Below are positions 17,388 through 26,633 of a stretch of 64,000 nt of DNA, piece after piece. Origin of the DNA: Faucicola tetraodonis (lineage in GTDB: Bacteria; Pseudomonadota; Gammaproteobacteria; Pseudomonadales; Moraxellaceae); assembly GCA_032017425.1 (NCBI GenBank), contig DALZPW010000005.1. One strand, given 5' to 3'. A program made the translations under genes and the position numbers. The number at the start of each line of letters is the position of its first letter. Position 1 is the stretch's first letter. The notes beneath the pieces were generated by a model. That model saw only the letters and a list, made by a program, of their open reading frames with translations. It had not been told where the DNA came from and did no database searches.

Positions 17388-17405
17388 TGGATATCAGCTT
17401 TTTTT
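17375..17405. terminator. Terminator overlapping the rsmJ stop codon
   Basis: AAAAAAGCTGAT (to 17388) pairs with ATCAGCTTTTTT (from 17393) around a short GGAT loop. The TGA stop of rsmJ (17385-17387) is part of the stem. It can also end the - strand lipoprotein gene. Confidence 0.9.
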
Positions 17406-17418
17406 GTGAGTGTAGTTG

Positions 17419-17844
17419 TTATTGACCAACCTTTTGGTTACCGACGGCAGGCGCTGCATCGTCAGTGGCTTTGGGTGCGTTGGGCGAGGCAGGTGCATTG
17501 TCAATCACGGTATCATTTTCCGTAATCTTATCCATGTCTGAATTATCCGCGCCGCCGTCATCTGCAGCCTCTACCTCATCGCTACTCGCTGGCATCGCAT
17601 CTACAGTGGTCGCCGTGCCACTGGCGCTGGTAGCGTCAGGACCGGCATCTACGGTGGCATTGGCTTCGGTCACAGCGGCGCTATTTTTTTCATCGGCAGG
17701 CGCAGCTGACATCGGTACGGCTTGTGATTCTGCCACTGACGCTGCCGCGGCGTTGTCTGTGCTGTCAGTCTTTTTATCACAAGCTGTCAACGTAAGCGCC
17801 GATACTAAACTCAGCATGGTGATTTTTGCTAGTGTGTTTTGCAT
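17419..17844 (-). CDS. Small acidic Ala/Asp/Ser-rich lipoprotein
   Basis: I do not recognise a family. The 141-residue product begins with a lipoprotein signal peptide ending in L19-T-A-C22. The mature part is low-complexity, rich in Ala, Asp, Ser, Thr and Glu with almost no aromatic residues, and is probably an extended acidic linker in the periplasm. It sits just downstream of secA on the same strand, with about 115 bp between. GC-rich codon use and strong opposite-frame coding potential follow from the Ala/Asp bias. Confidence 0.75.
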   Translation of the reverse strand: MQNTLAKITMLSLVSALTLTACDKKTDSTDNAAAASVAESQAVPMSAAPADEKNSAAVTEANATVDAGPDATSASGTATTVDAMPASSDEVEAADDGGADNSDMDKITENDTVIDNAPASPNAPKATDDAAPAVGNQKVGQ

Positions 17845-17959
17845 GGGTATTCCTCTACTATCAATAAATCGCTCAATCCGACAACGTACTTGATAGCCTA
17901 TATAGTAAAAATTGCTGAAGCCATGATGCGGCTAATTCAAAGATGATAATGATGTCACC

Positions 17960-20770
17960 TTAAATTTTACCATGGCATTGCTTGTATTTTAAACCCGAAC
18001 CACATGGACAAGGGGCATTTCGGCTAATCGCTAAGTTGGCATACGGATTGTCACCATTTTCAGCCATCTCTGGACTCGCGGTTGCTGCTGCTGAGCCGCT
18101 TAGACCAAATGAATACGTGGCTCGCGTGCGTTGCTGGCTGTTACGCGCAATCATGTCTTCATCGTCACTCAGCTCACCGGTCACGCCATTCATTTCTTGG
18201 TGCTCAAAATGCAGACGCATCATCTCGGCTTGTTCACGTTGCTGGCGCTCAAGCTCAGCGATTTCTTCTGGCGTTGGGATATGCACACGCGCTAAATCTT
18301 GCACGGTTTCAGACTTGATAGCACCGAGCATACTTTGGAACAATGAGAAAGATTCAGATTTATATTCTTGCTCAGGATTTTTTTGCGCATAGCCTCGTAG
18401 ATGAATCCCTTTACGCAATTGATCCATTTGGTTTAGATGTTCTTTCCAATGCTTATCTAGGCTAGATAGCATAAAGTGACGCTCAAGCTGGGCGGCATTT
18501 TCCTCGCCCATTTGCTCACGGCGAGCGCGGTAGTTGAGTAACGCAGCCTCAATGATTTTTTGGCGTAAACCTTCTTCATCCAAACGACGATCGGCATCTA
18601 GCCAGTCATTGATTGGCATATAAATACGAAACTCATTTTCAAGCTCGTCTTCAAGCCCATCAATGTCCCATTGGTCATCAATCGAACCGGGTGGCACGAA
18701 CTGGTCAATCAAGGCATTGTACACATCGTAGTGCATCGCTTCGATACCTGCTTGTAGATTACTTTCGGCGAGCAGTTCATCGCGCTGTTTATAGATAACC
18801 TTACGTTGTTCGTTGGCAACGTCATCGTATTTGAGTAGACTCTTACGGGCATCAAAGTCGCGGTTTTCTACTTTTCTTTGGGCGTTTTCAATCGAGCGTG
18901 ATACCATTTTGTGCTCAATGGCTTCGTCTTCTTTTAGCCCCATGGCGCGCATCATATTGACCACGCGATCGCCAGCGAAAATCCGCATCAAGTCATCTTC
19001 AAGCGACAAGAAAAACCGTGATTCCCCAGGGTCACCTTGACGACCTGCACGACCGCGCAATTGGTTATCAATACGGCGTGATTCGTGACGCTCAGAACCG
19101 ATGATATGTAAACCACCCGCCTCTAGCACTTGTTGGTTTCGCACTTGCCATTCGGCATGGGCTTGATCTTTCATTTCAGGGGTGACGTTGTCGATTTTGG
19201 CGAGCTCTGCTTGCCAGTTACCCCCCAAGATAATATCGGTACCGCGACCTGCCATGTTGGTGGCAATAGTGACCGCATTGGGGCTGCCCGCTTGCGCGAT
19301 AATATCGGCTTCACGCTCGTGCTGTTTGGCATTGAGGACGTTATGTTGAATGCCTTCTTGCGTCAATAACTCTGAAAGCACTTCACTGGCTTCAATGGTT
19401 GCCGTCCCCACCAAAATCGGTGCCTGTTTTTCTTGAATGCGTTTGATTTCGCGGATGATGCCTTGATATTTGCCCATTTTACTTAGGAAAATTTGGTCAT
19501 CAAGGTCAATACGCTGAATCGGTTTGTGGGTTGGGATAATCACCACATCTAAATCGTACGTTTGTTTAAACTCCGCAGCTTCGGTATCCGCTGTACCTGT
19601 CATGCCTGAGAGTTTGTCATACAGACGGAAATAATTTTGGAATGTCGTGGTGGCAAGGGTTTGGTTTTCGGCTTGGATTTCAACTTGTTCTTTGGCTTCA
19701 ACCGCTTGGTGCAACCCTTCTGACCAGCGGCGACCGGGCATGGTACGCCCTGTGTTTTCATCGACAATGATGACTTCGCCTTCATGCACGATATAGTGAA
19801 TGTTTTTAACAAATAAATGGTGCGCACGAATCGCGGCTTGGACGTGGGCTAGTAGTGGCAAGCGCGTTGGGCTATATAGGCTCTCATTTTCGCCAAGCTC
19901 GCCTTTTTCCACCAAGAATTTTTCGATTTTCTCGTAGCCTTTTTCGCTGATTTCGATTTGACGATTTTTTTCATCAATCCAAAAATCCTGCTCACGGTTT
20001 TCGCGGTTGCCTTCTTCGGTTTCTGAACGTTTGAGGCGTGGGATAATGGTGTCAATCAGCCTGTACATGGCGGATGAGTCTTCGGCTTGACCCGAGATAA
20101 TCAGCGGCGTACGCGCTTCATCAATCAAAATCGAGTCAATCTCATCGATGATACAATAGTTGAGTCCGCGCTGTTTTTTCTCATCTAGGCGAAATACCAT
20201 ATTGTCGCGCAGGTAGTCAAAGCCGTATTCGTTGTTGGTACCGTAGGTAATATCCGCGGCATAGGCCTCAAATTTTTCCATCGGGTCTTGCTGTGAGTAA
20301 ATCACGCCGACAGTTAAGCCCAAAAAGTCAAACAACGGGCGGTTTAGTTCGGCATCACGGCTTGCCAAGTAATCATTGACAGTGACCACATGCACGCCCT
20401 TACCGCTAATAGCATTGAGATATATCGCAAGCGTTGCCATCAAGGTTTTACCTTCACCCGTGCGCATCTCGGCGATTTTACCTTCATGCAGGGTGATACC
20501 CCCGATGAGCTGTACATCGTAGTGACGCATGCCAAGGACACGGCTTGAGGCTTCACGACAAACCGCAAAGGCTTCAGGTAAAATGGTATCTAGGCTAGTA
20601 CCCTGCTCAAATTGGGTTTTAAATTCCGCAGTTTTCTGTTTTAATGCTTCGTCAGAGAGGGGCTGGATTTTGGGTTCTAAGGCGTTGATTTTGTCGACCA
20701 ACTTACGCATTCGCTTAAGCTCACGGTCGTTTTTGGTGCCGATAACCTTGCCTATCATTTTGCCTAACAT
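17960..20770 (-). CDS. secA: Preprotein translocase ATPase SecA
   Basis: SecA is the motor that drives preproteins through SecYEG. The 936 residues match the family (E. coli 901). Walker A is in EMRTGEGKTLMATL (G105-T109), and the DEAD-like IIDEIDSILIDEART and second helicase domain (NMAGRGTDIILGGN) follow. The C-terminal zinc-binding tail NAPCPCGSGLKYKQCHGKI has ligands C921, C923, C932 and H933, which also bind SecB and phospholipid. The gene is followed on the same strand by the acidic lipoprotein gene. Confidence 0.98.
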   Translation of the reverse strand: MLGKMIGKVIGTKNDRELKRMRKLVDKINALEPKIQPLSDEALKQKTAEFKTQFEQGTSLDTILPEAFAVCREASSRVLGMRHYDVQLIGGITLHEGKIAEMRTGEGKTLMATLAIYLNAISGKGVHVVTVNDYLASRDAELNRPLFDFLGLTVGVIYSQQDPMEKFEAYAADITYGTNNEYGFDYLRDNMVFRLDEKKQRGLNYCIIDEIDSILIDEARTPLIISGQAEDSSAMYRLIDTIIPRLKRSETEEGNRENREQDFWIDEKNRQIEISEKGYEKIEKFLVEKGELGENESLYSPTRLPLLAHVQAAIRAHHLFVKNIHYIVHEGEVIIVDENTGRTMPGRRWSEGLHQAVEAKEQVEIQAENQTLATTTFQNYFRLYDKLSGMTGTADTEAAEFKQTYDLDVVIIPTHKPIQRIDLDDQIFLSKMGKYQGIIREIKRIQEKQAPILVGTATIEASEVLSELLTQEGIQHNVLNAKQHEREADIIAQAGSPNAVTIATNMAGRGTDIILGGNWQAELAKIDNVTPEMKDQAHAEWQVRNQQVLEAGGLHIIGSERHESRRIDNQLRGRAGRQGDPGESRFFLSLEDDLMRIFAGDRVVNMMRAMGLKEDEAIEHKMVSRSIENAQRKVENRDFDARKSLLKYDDVANEQRKVIYKQRDELLAESNLQAGIEAMHYDVYNALIDQFVPPGSIDDQWDIDGLEDELENEFRIYMPINDWLDADRRLDEEGLRQKIIEAALLNYRARREQMGEENAAQLERHFMLSSLDKHWKEHLNQMDQLRKGIHLRGYAQKNPEQEYKSESFSLFQSMLGAIKSETVQDLARVHIPTPEEIAELERQQREQAEMMRLHFEHQEMNGVTGELSDDEDMIARNSQQRTRATYSFGLSGSAAATASPEMAENGDNPYANLAISRNAPCPCGSGLKYKQCHGKI

Positions 20771-20818
20771 ACGAGGGTTTTCCTAAAGTGCTTAAATCAA
20801 TAAGTGCGATGACTTTTA

Positions 20819-20847
20819 ATACAATGACGGTTAATAAAGGTGTTCAA
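20819..20847 (-). promoter_or_regulatory. Candidate secA promoter
   Basis: On the - strand TTGAAC (20842-20847) is separated by 17 bp from TTGTAT (20819-20824), about 50 bp upstream of secA. The -10 is only a moderate match, so this is tentative. Confidence 0.35.
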
Positions 20848-21053
20848 AATAAATTTTGCTATTATATATGGGTTTGCTTTTTTTAGATACAAGGTTATGA
20901 CAGCCTGTAAGTTTGAACCGCTTGCCTCTATTAACTTTATCTTTATGAATCCATCCCCATAATTGAACTTTATTTTCGAGATTTTCTTTTCATTGTTGAA
21001 ATTTTCTTGGAAGATTTTAACCCCATCTTTGCCATTATGCTATCGAGTTTGCC

Positions 21054-22064
21054 ATGACTGCCCCATTGACGCCACAACAACTGATTCATCAATTACCCAA
21101 AGCCGAATTACACGTGCATATCGAAGGCACGTTTGAGCCGGAGCTGATGTTTGCCATCGCTAAACGCAACCAAATCGATATACCCTACCAAACCATTGAA
21201 GATGTCAAAAATGCCTACAATTTTCATAATTTACAATCGTTTTTGGATACCTACTATGCCGGCGCAAACGTTTTGGTCAAACAGCAGGATTTTTATGATT
21301 TAGCGTGGGCGTATTTTGAAAAATGCCAGGCTGATAATGTGGTGCATACGGAGATTTTCTTTGACCCACAGACCCATACTGAGCGGGGGGTGGATTTTGC
21401 CACCTGTTTTCAAGGGCTTTATCAAGCAAGCTTAGATGCCAAAGCAAAAATGGGTATCACCTCGCATTGGATCTTGTGTTTTTTGCGTCATTTGAGCGAA
21501 GACAGCGCATTTGCCACCCTTGAGCAGGCTTTGCCATTTAAAGATAATATCATTGGCGTGGGGCTTGACTCTAGCGAAGTGGGCAATCCACCCGCTAAGT
21601 TTGAACGGGTATTTGCCAAAGCTCGAGCGCTTGGGTTTTTGACGGTTGCGCATGCGGGTGAAGAAGGCGATCCCGCGTATGTTTGGCAAGCGTTGGATTT
21701 GTTAAAGGTCAATCGTATCGATCACGGTGTGCGCTCGGCAGAAGATGATAAACTCATGCAACGCTTGATAGCTGAGCAAATGCCGTTGACGGTGTGTCCG
21801 TTAAGTAATCTTAAACTAAAAGTGGTGCAAGACATGGGCGAGCACAATATAAAAACCATGCTGCACCAAGGCGTGTGCGTGACGGTGAACTCAGATGACC
21901 CGGCGTACTTTGGTGGCTATATGAATGACAACTTTGTCGCTATTGAGCAAGCGTTAGCGCTATCAAATGACGATATCAAACAATTGGCGATCAACAGCTT
22001 TAACGCATCTTTTATAGATAATGCTGAAAAACAGCATTGGATCTCAAAAATCGAATCGCTTTAA
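21054..22064 (+). CDS. Adenine deaminase (adenosine-deaminase fold)
   Basis: A 336-residue metal-dependent deaminase of the adenosine/adenine deaminase superfamily. Metal ligands are H20 and H22 (ELHVHIEG), H200 (VAHAGEEG, with catalytic E203) and D281 (NSDDPAYFGGYM). The motifs EGTFEPELMFAIAKRN, SSEVGNPPAKFERVF and CPLSNLKLKVVQDM are those I associate with the fungal/pseudomonad adenine deaminase branch rather than true adenosine deaminases, so it probably converts adenine to hypoxanthine for purine salvage. Automatic annotation as 'add' would be less exact. It is a monocistron ahead of mutS. Confidence 0.87.
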   Translation: MTAPLTPQQLIHQLPKAELHVHIEGTFEPELMFAIAKRNQIDIPYQTIEDVKNAYNFHNLQSFLDTYYAGANVLVKQQDFYDLAWAYFEKCQADNVVHTEIFFDPQTHTERGVDFATCFQGLYQASLDAKAKMGITSHWILCFLRHLSEDSAFATLEQALPFKDNIIGVGLDSSEVGNPPAKFERVFAKARALGFLTVAHAGEEGDPAYVWQALDLLKVNRIDHGVRSAEDDKLMQRLIAEQMPLTVCPLSNLKLKVVQDMGEHNIKTMLHQGVCVTVNSDDPAYFGGYMNDNFVAIEQALALSNDDIKQLAINSFNASFIDNAEKQHWISKIESL

Positions 22065-22092
22065 GCTTTTAAATAAGTTGGTAAATAAGCTC

Positions 22093-22136
22093 TAAAAAAT
22101 AGGCTGGAACTAACGCGCATTTGTGCATCCCAGCCT
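22093..22136. other. Hairpin between adenine deaminase gene and mutS
   Basis: AGGCTGG (22101-22107) pairs with CCAGCCT (22130-22136), with a weaker inner pairing GCGCA/TGTGC. A T-run follows only when read on the - strand, where no gene is known to need it. It may still slow + strand transcription before mutS. Confidence 0.4.
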
Positions 22137-22207
22137 TAACCAACCTCACACACCCAACATGGTGCGACAAACGCACCTGTTGCTTAACTTCATAACGTTT
22201 AACCATT

Positions 22208-25099
22208 ATGACCCAGACCATGCCTCACAATCTTGACGATCATACCCCCATGATGCAGCAATATCTCACCCTAAAAGCGGATTATCCCCATGCCTTGGTG
22301 CTGTACCGGATGGGCGATTTCTATGAGCTATTTTTTGATGATGCCAAGCTTGCTGCCGATATTTTGGGCATCACCTTGACCCGACGTGGCAAAGATAAAC
22401 AGGGCAATACCATCCCGATGGCAGGCGTGCCGTTTCATTCGGCAGACGGCTATATTGCTCGGCTGATTAATGCCGGGCAAACCGTGGTGGTCTGTGAACA
22501 AGTTGAAGAAGAAAAGACTGAAGACGAGCCTGAAGAAAACATTGTAGCAAAAGACACTGCAGCCAAAAGCATAGCAAAAAAAACCAGCAAAACAAAAGCC
22601 AATGCCGCTAAGATTATGGAGCGTAAAGTCGTCCGTACCTTGACCGCAGGGACGCTGACCGATGATAACCTCATCACCCAAGGACAAACGCCAACGGTCG
22701 TCGCGATCAGCTTTGCCAAACAGCAAATGTCGGTGGGATTGGCGCAGCTGGATTTGGCACAAGGACAAATCCGCGTCACTGAGCTTAACTGCGACAGCCA
22801 TACTGCACTACAAAGCGAGCTTGCTAACGCGCTCGCCCGCTTTGATCCCAGTGAAGTGCTGATAGATGAACAGCTGTCTGAGGCATGGCAACATTTTTTG
22901 CAGGATTGTCTGAGCGCAAATAGTCCAACAGCTAGTCTGCCGCCGATTTTGTCACAGCCGCACAGTTATTTTCTGCCCAATAACGCCCTTGAACATCTGA
23001 CCCAGCATCTAAGCGTCACCACGCTGGCAGGGTTTGGCATTGAGCAAAAACCGCTTGCCATCTCATCGGCATCGGTTGTACTGCATTACGGCAAACAGAC
23101 ACAGCAAGCTGATTTACGCCATATTTGCAGCCTACAGCTCGAGCATAACGGCGATTTTTTGCAGCTTGATACCATCAGTCAGCAAAATTTGGAAATTTTT
23201 AAACCCGTGTTGGCATCGGGTATTTCGCTGTTATCGGTGATTGATCATTGCCAAACGCCGATGGGCAAACGCGCTTTAGTGCATCATTTGCGCCGACCGC
23301 TACGCAATGTCACCCTGATTAACCGCAGGCTTGATGCGGTTGAACAACTGATGCAATTGCCGATAGCAGCGTTTGAATTGCTTAAACAAACATTAAGCGA
23401 AATCAGCGATATCGAACGCATTGGGGGACGCATTGGCTTGGGTTCAGCAAAACCGACCGATTTGCTCAAATTGCGTCTGAGCTTGGCGCAAGCGTTAGCG
23501 TTGTCAAAGCAGTTGCAGCAACATTTTGATTTTACCACCATAACGACGCTAACTGCCGAGACGCCTTTGCTTGCCATGCTCAGCAAACAGCTACCTGACT
23601 TAGCCTTAAATGATAGCTTTGCCAATATTTATGCTTTACTAGAGCAAGCGATTGTCGATGAGCCGCCCGCCCACATCCGTGATGGCGGCATGATAAAAAA
23701 AGGCTATGACCCACAGCTTGATGAATGGCAAAATCTGCATGGCAATATCGAGCAAACTTTGGAAGCATTGGCGGTGCAAGAGCGGCAAAAAAACAACCTG
23801 CCCATGCTCAAAGTGGGCTTTAATAAAGTCAGCGGATTTTATTTTGAACTTAGCGCCCTACAAGCCAAGAATGCGCCTGAATATTTTACCCGCCGTCAAA
23901 CGCTCAAAAATGCTGAACGCTTTATCACGCCAGCGCTCAAAGCCATTGAAGAATCCTATCTATCAGCTCAAGGGCAAGCGTTGACCCTTGAAAAGCGTAT
24001 CTATGAAAATCTGCTGGGTCAGCTCAAGTCTCAGCTTGGCGATGTGCAGCGCCTTGCCAAAGCGATTGGGTATTTGGACGTACTTGCCAACTGGGTCAGC
24101 CTAACGCGTTTGCAGAATCGCTCTCATCATAATAAAAACTGGTGCCGCCCGTTGTTTAATACCACTGATGATACCGCAAGCCTACATATCCAAGGCGGAC
24201 GCCATATCGTGGTTGAAGCTGGTCAACAGCGCCAAGCTCACCATCAGACGGCATCGCTTGACCCATTTGTCGCCAATGACTGTGTCATGGGAACAGCCAC
24301 CCAACTTGAACGATTAATGCTCATTACAGGGCCCAATATGGGCGGTAAGTCGACCTACATGCGTCAAACCGCTCTTATCGTACTACTTGCTTGTTGTGGC
24401 GCGTATGTCCCTGCGCAGTCGGTGACGCTCGGTCGTATTGAGCGGATTTTTACCCGCATTGGCTCAGCAGATGACTTGGCAAGTGGTAAATCAACCTTTA
24501 TGGTCGAGATGATTGAAACCGCCAATATCATGAACCAAGCCAATGCCAACTCGTTGGTACTCATGGATGAAGTCGGTCGTGGCACCAGCACCCAAGATGG
24601 TCTAGCGATTGCGCATGCGTGCGTGAATTATTTAGCAGAAAAAATCGGCTGTTTGACCCTATTTGCTACCCATTATTTTGAGCTCACTGAACTGGCTGAG
24701 CACCACCCCAAAATGTTTAATCAGCACCTTGTCACCCAAGAAATCAACGGGCAGTTACTACTAATGCATAAAATCGCACCCGGGGCGACGCATCGCAGTT
24801 TTGGATTGCATGTCGCCAAAATGGCAGGTTTGCCGCAAGCCTTGTTAGCCCAAGCGCAATATTATTTGGATAACCAAAGCGAACAAAAAAGTTTGCCCAA
24901 CAATCCTTTACTGTATCCACCAAAAGATGAGCAGCAAATGGGTCTGGATTTGCAAAGTGCAGCGGCTGACTATCAAACGTTGAAGGCTGATGAATACAAA
25001 CTTACTCAGCAACTAACAGCCCTAAACCCTGACGAGCTGACGCCGAAACAGGCGTTAGAATTTATTTATTCATTAAAGGAATTGTTAAAAAAAGCGTAA
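22208..25099 (+). CDS. mutS: DNA mismatch repair protein MutS
   Basis: MutS recognises base mismatches and small loops and starts mismatch repair with MutL. The 963 residues include the mismatch-contacting F38-Y-E40 (MGDFYELF). The C-terminal ABC-type ATPase has Walker A TGPNMGGKST (about residue 708) and LVLMDEVGRGTSTQDG. The ferredoxin-like N-terminal domain carries an insertion: between CEQ and ERKVVR there are 39 residues where E. coli has about 11, and they are rich in Glu then Lys/Ala. Total length exceeds E. coli MutS (853), so further small insertions are present. Confidence 0.96.
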   Translation: MTQTMPHNLDDHTPMMQQYLTLKADYPHALVLYRMGDFYELFFDDAKLAADILGITLTRRGKDKQGNTIPMAGVPFHSADGYIARLINAGQTVVVCEQVEEEKTEDEPEENIVAKDTAAKSIAKKTSKTKANAAKIMERKVVRTLTAGTLTDDNLITQGQTPTVVAISFAKQQMSVGLAQLDLAQGQIRVTELNCDSHTALQSELANALARFDPSEVLIDEQLSEAWQHFLQDCLSANSPTASLPPILSQPHSYFLPNNALEHLTQHLSVTTLAGFGIEQKPLAISSASVVLHYGKQTQQADLRHICSLQLEHNGDFLQLDTISQQNLEIFKPVLASGISLLSVIDHCQTPMGKRALVHHLRRPLRNVTLINRRLDAVEQLMQLPIAAFELLKQTLSEISDIERIGGRIGLGSAKPTDLLKLRLSLAQALALSKQLQQHFDFTTITTLTAETPLLAMLSKQLPDLALNDSFANIYALLEQAIVDEPPAHIRDGGMIKKGYDPQLDEWQNLHGNIEQTLEALAVQERQKNNLPMLKVGFNKVSGFYFELSALQAKNAPEYFTRRQTLKNAERFITPALKAIEESYLSAQGQALTLEKRIYENLLGQLKSQLGDVQRLAKAIGYLDVLANWVSLTRLQNRSHHNKNWCRPLFNTTDDTASLHIQGGRHIVVEAGQQRQAHHQTASLDPFVANDCVMGTATQLERLMLITGPNMGGKSTYMRQTALIVLLACCGAYVPAQSVTLGRIERIFTRIGSADDLASGKSTFMVEMIETANIMNQANANSLVLMDEVGRGTSTQDGLAIAHACVNYLAEKIGCLTLFATHYFELTELAEHHPKMFNQHLVTQEINGQLLLMHKIAPGATHRSFGLHVAKMAGLPQALLAQAQYYLDNQSEQKSLPNNPLLYPPKDEQQMGLDLQSAAADYQTLKADEYKLTQQLTALNPDELTPKQALEFIYSLKELLKKA

Positions 25100-25171
25100 C
25101 GCGCTAAAATAATACGATTGTATTTTTTATGCTTTTAACATTTGTGCAACTAAAAAAAGGTAGCCACCGCC

Positions 25172-25495
25172 ATGACTTTCGTCGTTACTGATAACTGTGT
25201 TCGTTGTAAATATACTGACTGCGTTGAAGTCTGTCCTGTGGACTGTTTCTATGAAGGTCCGAATTTTTTGGTCATCCATCCTGATGAATGTATTGACTGT
25301 GCGCTGTGTGAACCAGAATGCCCTGCCAATGCGATTTTTTCTGAAGATGAAGTACCAAAAGGTCAAGAAATATACATCGAACTGAATGCAGAGCTTGCCG
25401 AAAAATGGCCAAACATCTCAGCCATGCATGACCCACTACCCGATGCCAAAGAATGGGATGGCGTACCCAATAAATTACAGTATATTGAAAGATAG
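25172..25495 (+). CDS. fdxA: 7Fe ferredoxin FdxA
   Basis: A 107-residue seven-iron ferredoxin that carries electrons at low potential in the cytoplasm. Nine cysteines are visible: C9, C12, C17, C21, C25, then C40, C43, C46, C50. By family knowledge C9, C17 and C50 bind the [3Fe-4S] cluster, while C21, C40, C43 and C46 bind the [4Fe-4S] cluster. The C-terminal half without cysteines is typical of the Azotobacter FdI/FdxA type. It follows mutS by 72 bp, as in many pseudomonad-type genomes, and has its own terminator. Confidence 0.96.
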   Translation: MTFVVTDNCVRCKYTDCVEVCPVDCFYEGPNFLVIHPDECIDCALCEPECPANAIFSEDEVPKGQEIYIELNAELAEKWPNISAMHDPLPDAKEWDGVPNKLQYIER

Positions 25496-25576
25496 CCTTT
25501 CTAAGATACGCCAGTTAGGTGATTTTTAGCAAGATGCTATAAACAGGATTCCATAAAACAGCATATAGAACGAGGA

Positions 25577-25608
25577 CGGCAATCAGTGAATACTGATTGC
25601 CGTTTTTA
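25577..25608 (+). terminator. Terminator of fdxA
   Basis: CGGCAATCAGT (25577-25587) pairs perfectly with ACTGATTGCCG (25592-25602) around the loop GAAT and is followed by TTTTTAT. Confidence 0.93.
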
Positions 25609-25621
25609 TATTGCCATCTCT

Positions 25622-25655
25622 TATTATGCCAGCCTTGGTATTATGCCAACGTTGT
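25622..25655. repeat. Two 17-bp tandem repeats between fdxA and suhB
   Basis: TATTATGCCAGCCTTGG (25622-25638) and TATTATGCCAACGTTGT (25639-25655) are adjacent and share the first ten bases. They lie between two terminators. Confidence 0.65.
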
Positions 25656-25718
25656 TGTCTATCTGCTTAACTTAACCTCTTTAGCTTAGCCTATTTTTTT
25701 GCAAATTGATTATGAAAT

Positions 25719-25749
25719 AAAAAAACGCGCTATGGATTAGCGCGTTTTT
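25719..25749. terminator. Terminator of suhB
   Basis: AAAAAACGCGCTA pairs with TAGCGCGTTTTT around TGGAT. On the - strand it directly follows the suhB end at 25765, and the A/T flanks let it act both ways. Confidence 0.9.
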
Positions 25750-25764
25750 AATGTCACAGTAACA

Positions 25765-26598
25765 TCAGCCTTTTACGGCACTGCCCCAAACTGGCACCAC
25801 GGTTTGCATCAATGGTTTTAATAGTTTGATATTTGCCGCAAAGATAGAACCTGTTTGCATCGCATTGTGTGCGCCTGTATGGTCAACCACCGTGCCGCGT
25901 GCTTCAGTGACAATTAATTCACCGGCACAGATATCCCAAGGTTTGATAGACATTTCAAAATAACCATCAAACCGTCCCGCTGCTACATAGGCCAAATCTA
26001 ACGCGGCCGAGCCCACACGGCGCACTTGACCGCCTTGTTCGCAGATTTTTTGTAAGCTTTCAAAATGCTCTTTGGCATACGATACTTTACCTTCCGCGCG
26101 GTTACGCTCAAGCGGATGACCTGTGGTAAAAAAGCCGCCATCAATGGTTTTATGCTCACTGACGCTGATACGGCGTTGGTTGAGACGCGCGCCTTTACCA
26201 CGACTGGCTGAGAACATCTCATCACGCACTGGGTCATAGATGATACCATGTTCGGTGACGCCATTTTTTTGCACCCCGATTGAGACACAAAAATGCGGTA
26301 AGCCATGAATAAAGTTGTGGGTACCATCTAATGGATCAATGACCCAGCACCAGTCTTTATCATTGCCCTTGCCTTCTTGTAGCCCAAATTCTTCACCCAA
26401 AAATGAGTGGGTTGGGTAGCTTTCTTTCAGCATCGCGATCAATAATTCTTCGCTGTAACGGTCGATTTGGGTCACCAAACCATCTAAGCCTTTACTTTCA
26501 ATCGTGAACTCTAGCTTGTGACGATTGTTGTGTGCATTTAAAATCTCTTGACCTACTTTTTGTGCAGCGCGGGCTGCCATGACGACCATCGGTTCCAT
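25765..26598 (-). CDS. suhB: Inositol-1-monophosphatase family protein SuhB
   Basis: A Mg2+-dependent inositol monophosphatase of 277 residues from the ATG at 26598. That start is preceded by AAAGGTCAATT, whereas the longer frame to 26688 overlaps the dxs end and is rejected. Metal-binding motifs are FLGEEFG, the WVIDPLDGTHNFIHGLP signature and KPWDICAGELIVTEA. In E. coli SuhB also joins the rRNA antitermination complex, and that role may be conserved. It lies 35 bp after dxs on the same strand. Confidence 0.93.
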   Translation of the reverse strand: MEPMVVMAARAAQKVGQEILNAHNNRHKLEFTIESKGLDGLVTQIDRYSEELLIAMLKESYPTHSFLGEEFGLQEGKGNDKDWCWVIDPLDGTHNFIHGLPHFCVSIGVQKNGVTEHGIIYDPVRDEMFSASRGKGARLNQRRISVSEHKTIDGGFFTTGHPLERNRAEGKVSYAKEHFESLQKICEQGGQVRRVGSAALDLAYVAAGRFDGYFEMSIKPWDICAGELIVTEARGTVVDHTGAHNAMQTGSIFAANIKLLKPLMQTVVPVWGSAVKG

Positions 26599-26633
26599 AA
26601 TTGACCTTTTGTTGAAGGATAAAAATCTAAAAT

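Noticed and set aside
17465..17893. 142-residue Ala/Ser/Val-rich frame on + opposite the acidic lipoprotein
   Set aside because: The - frame has a proper signal peptide and lipobox, while the + frame has none and reflects the composition bias.
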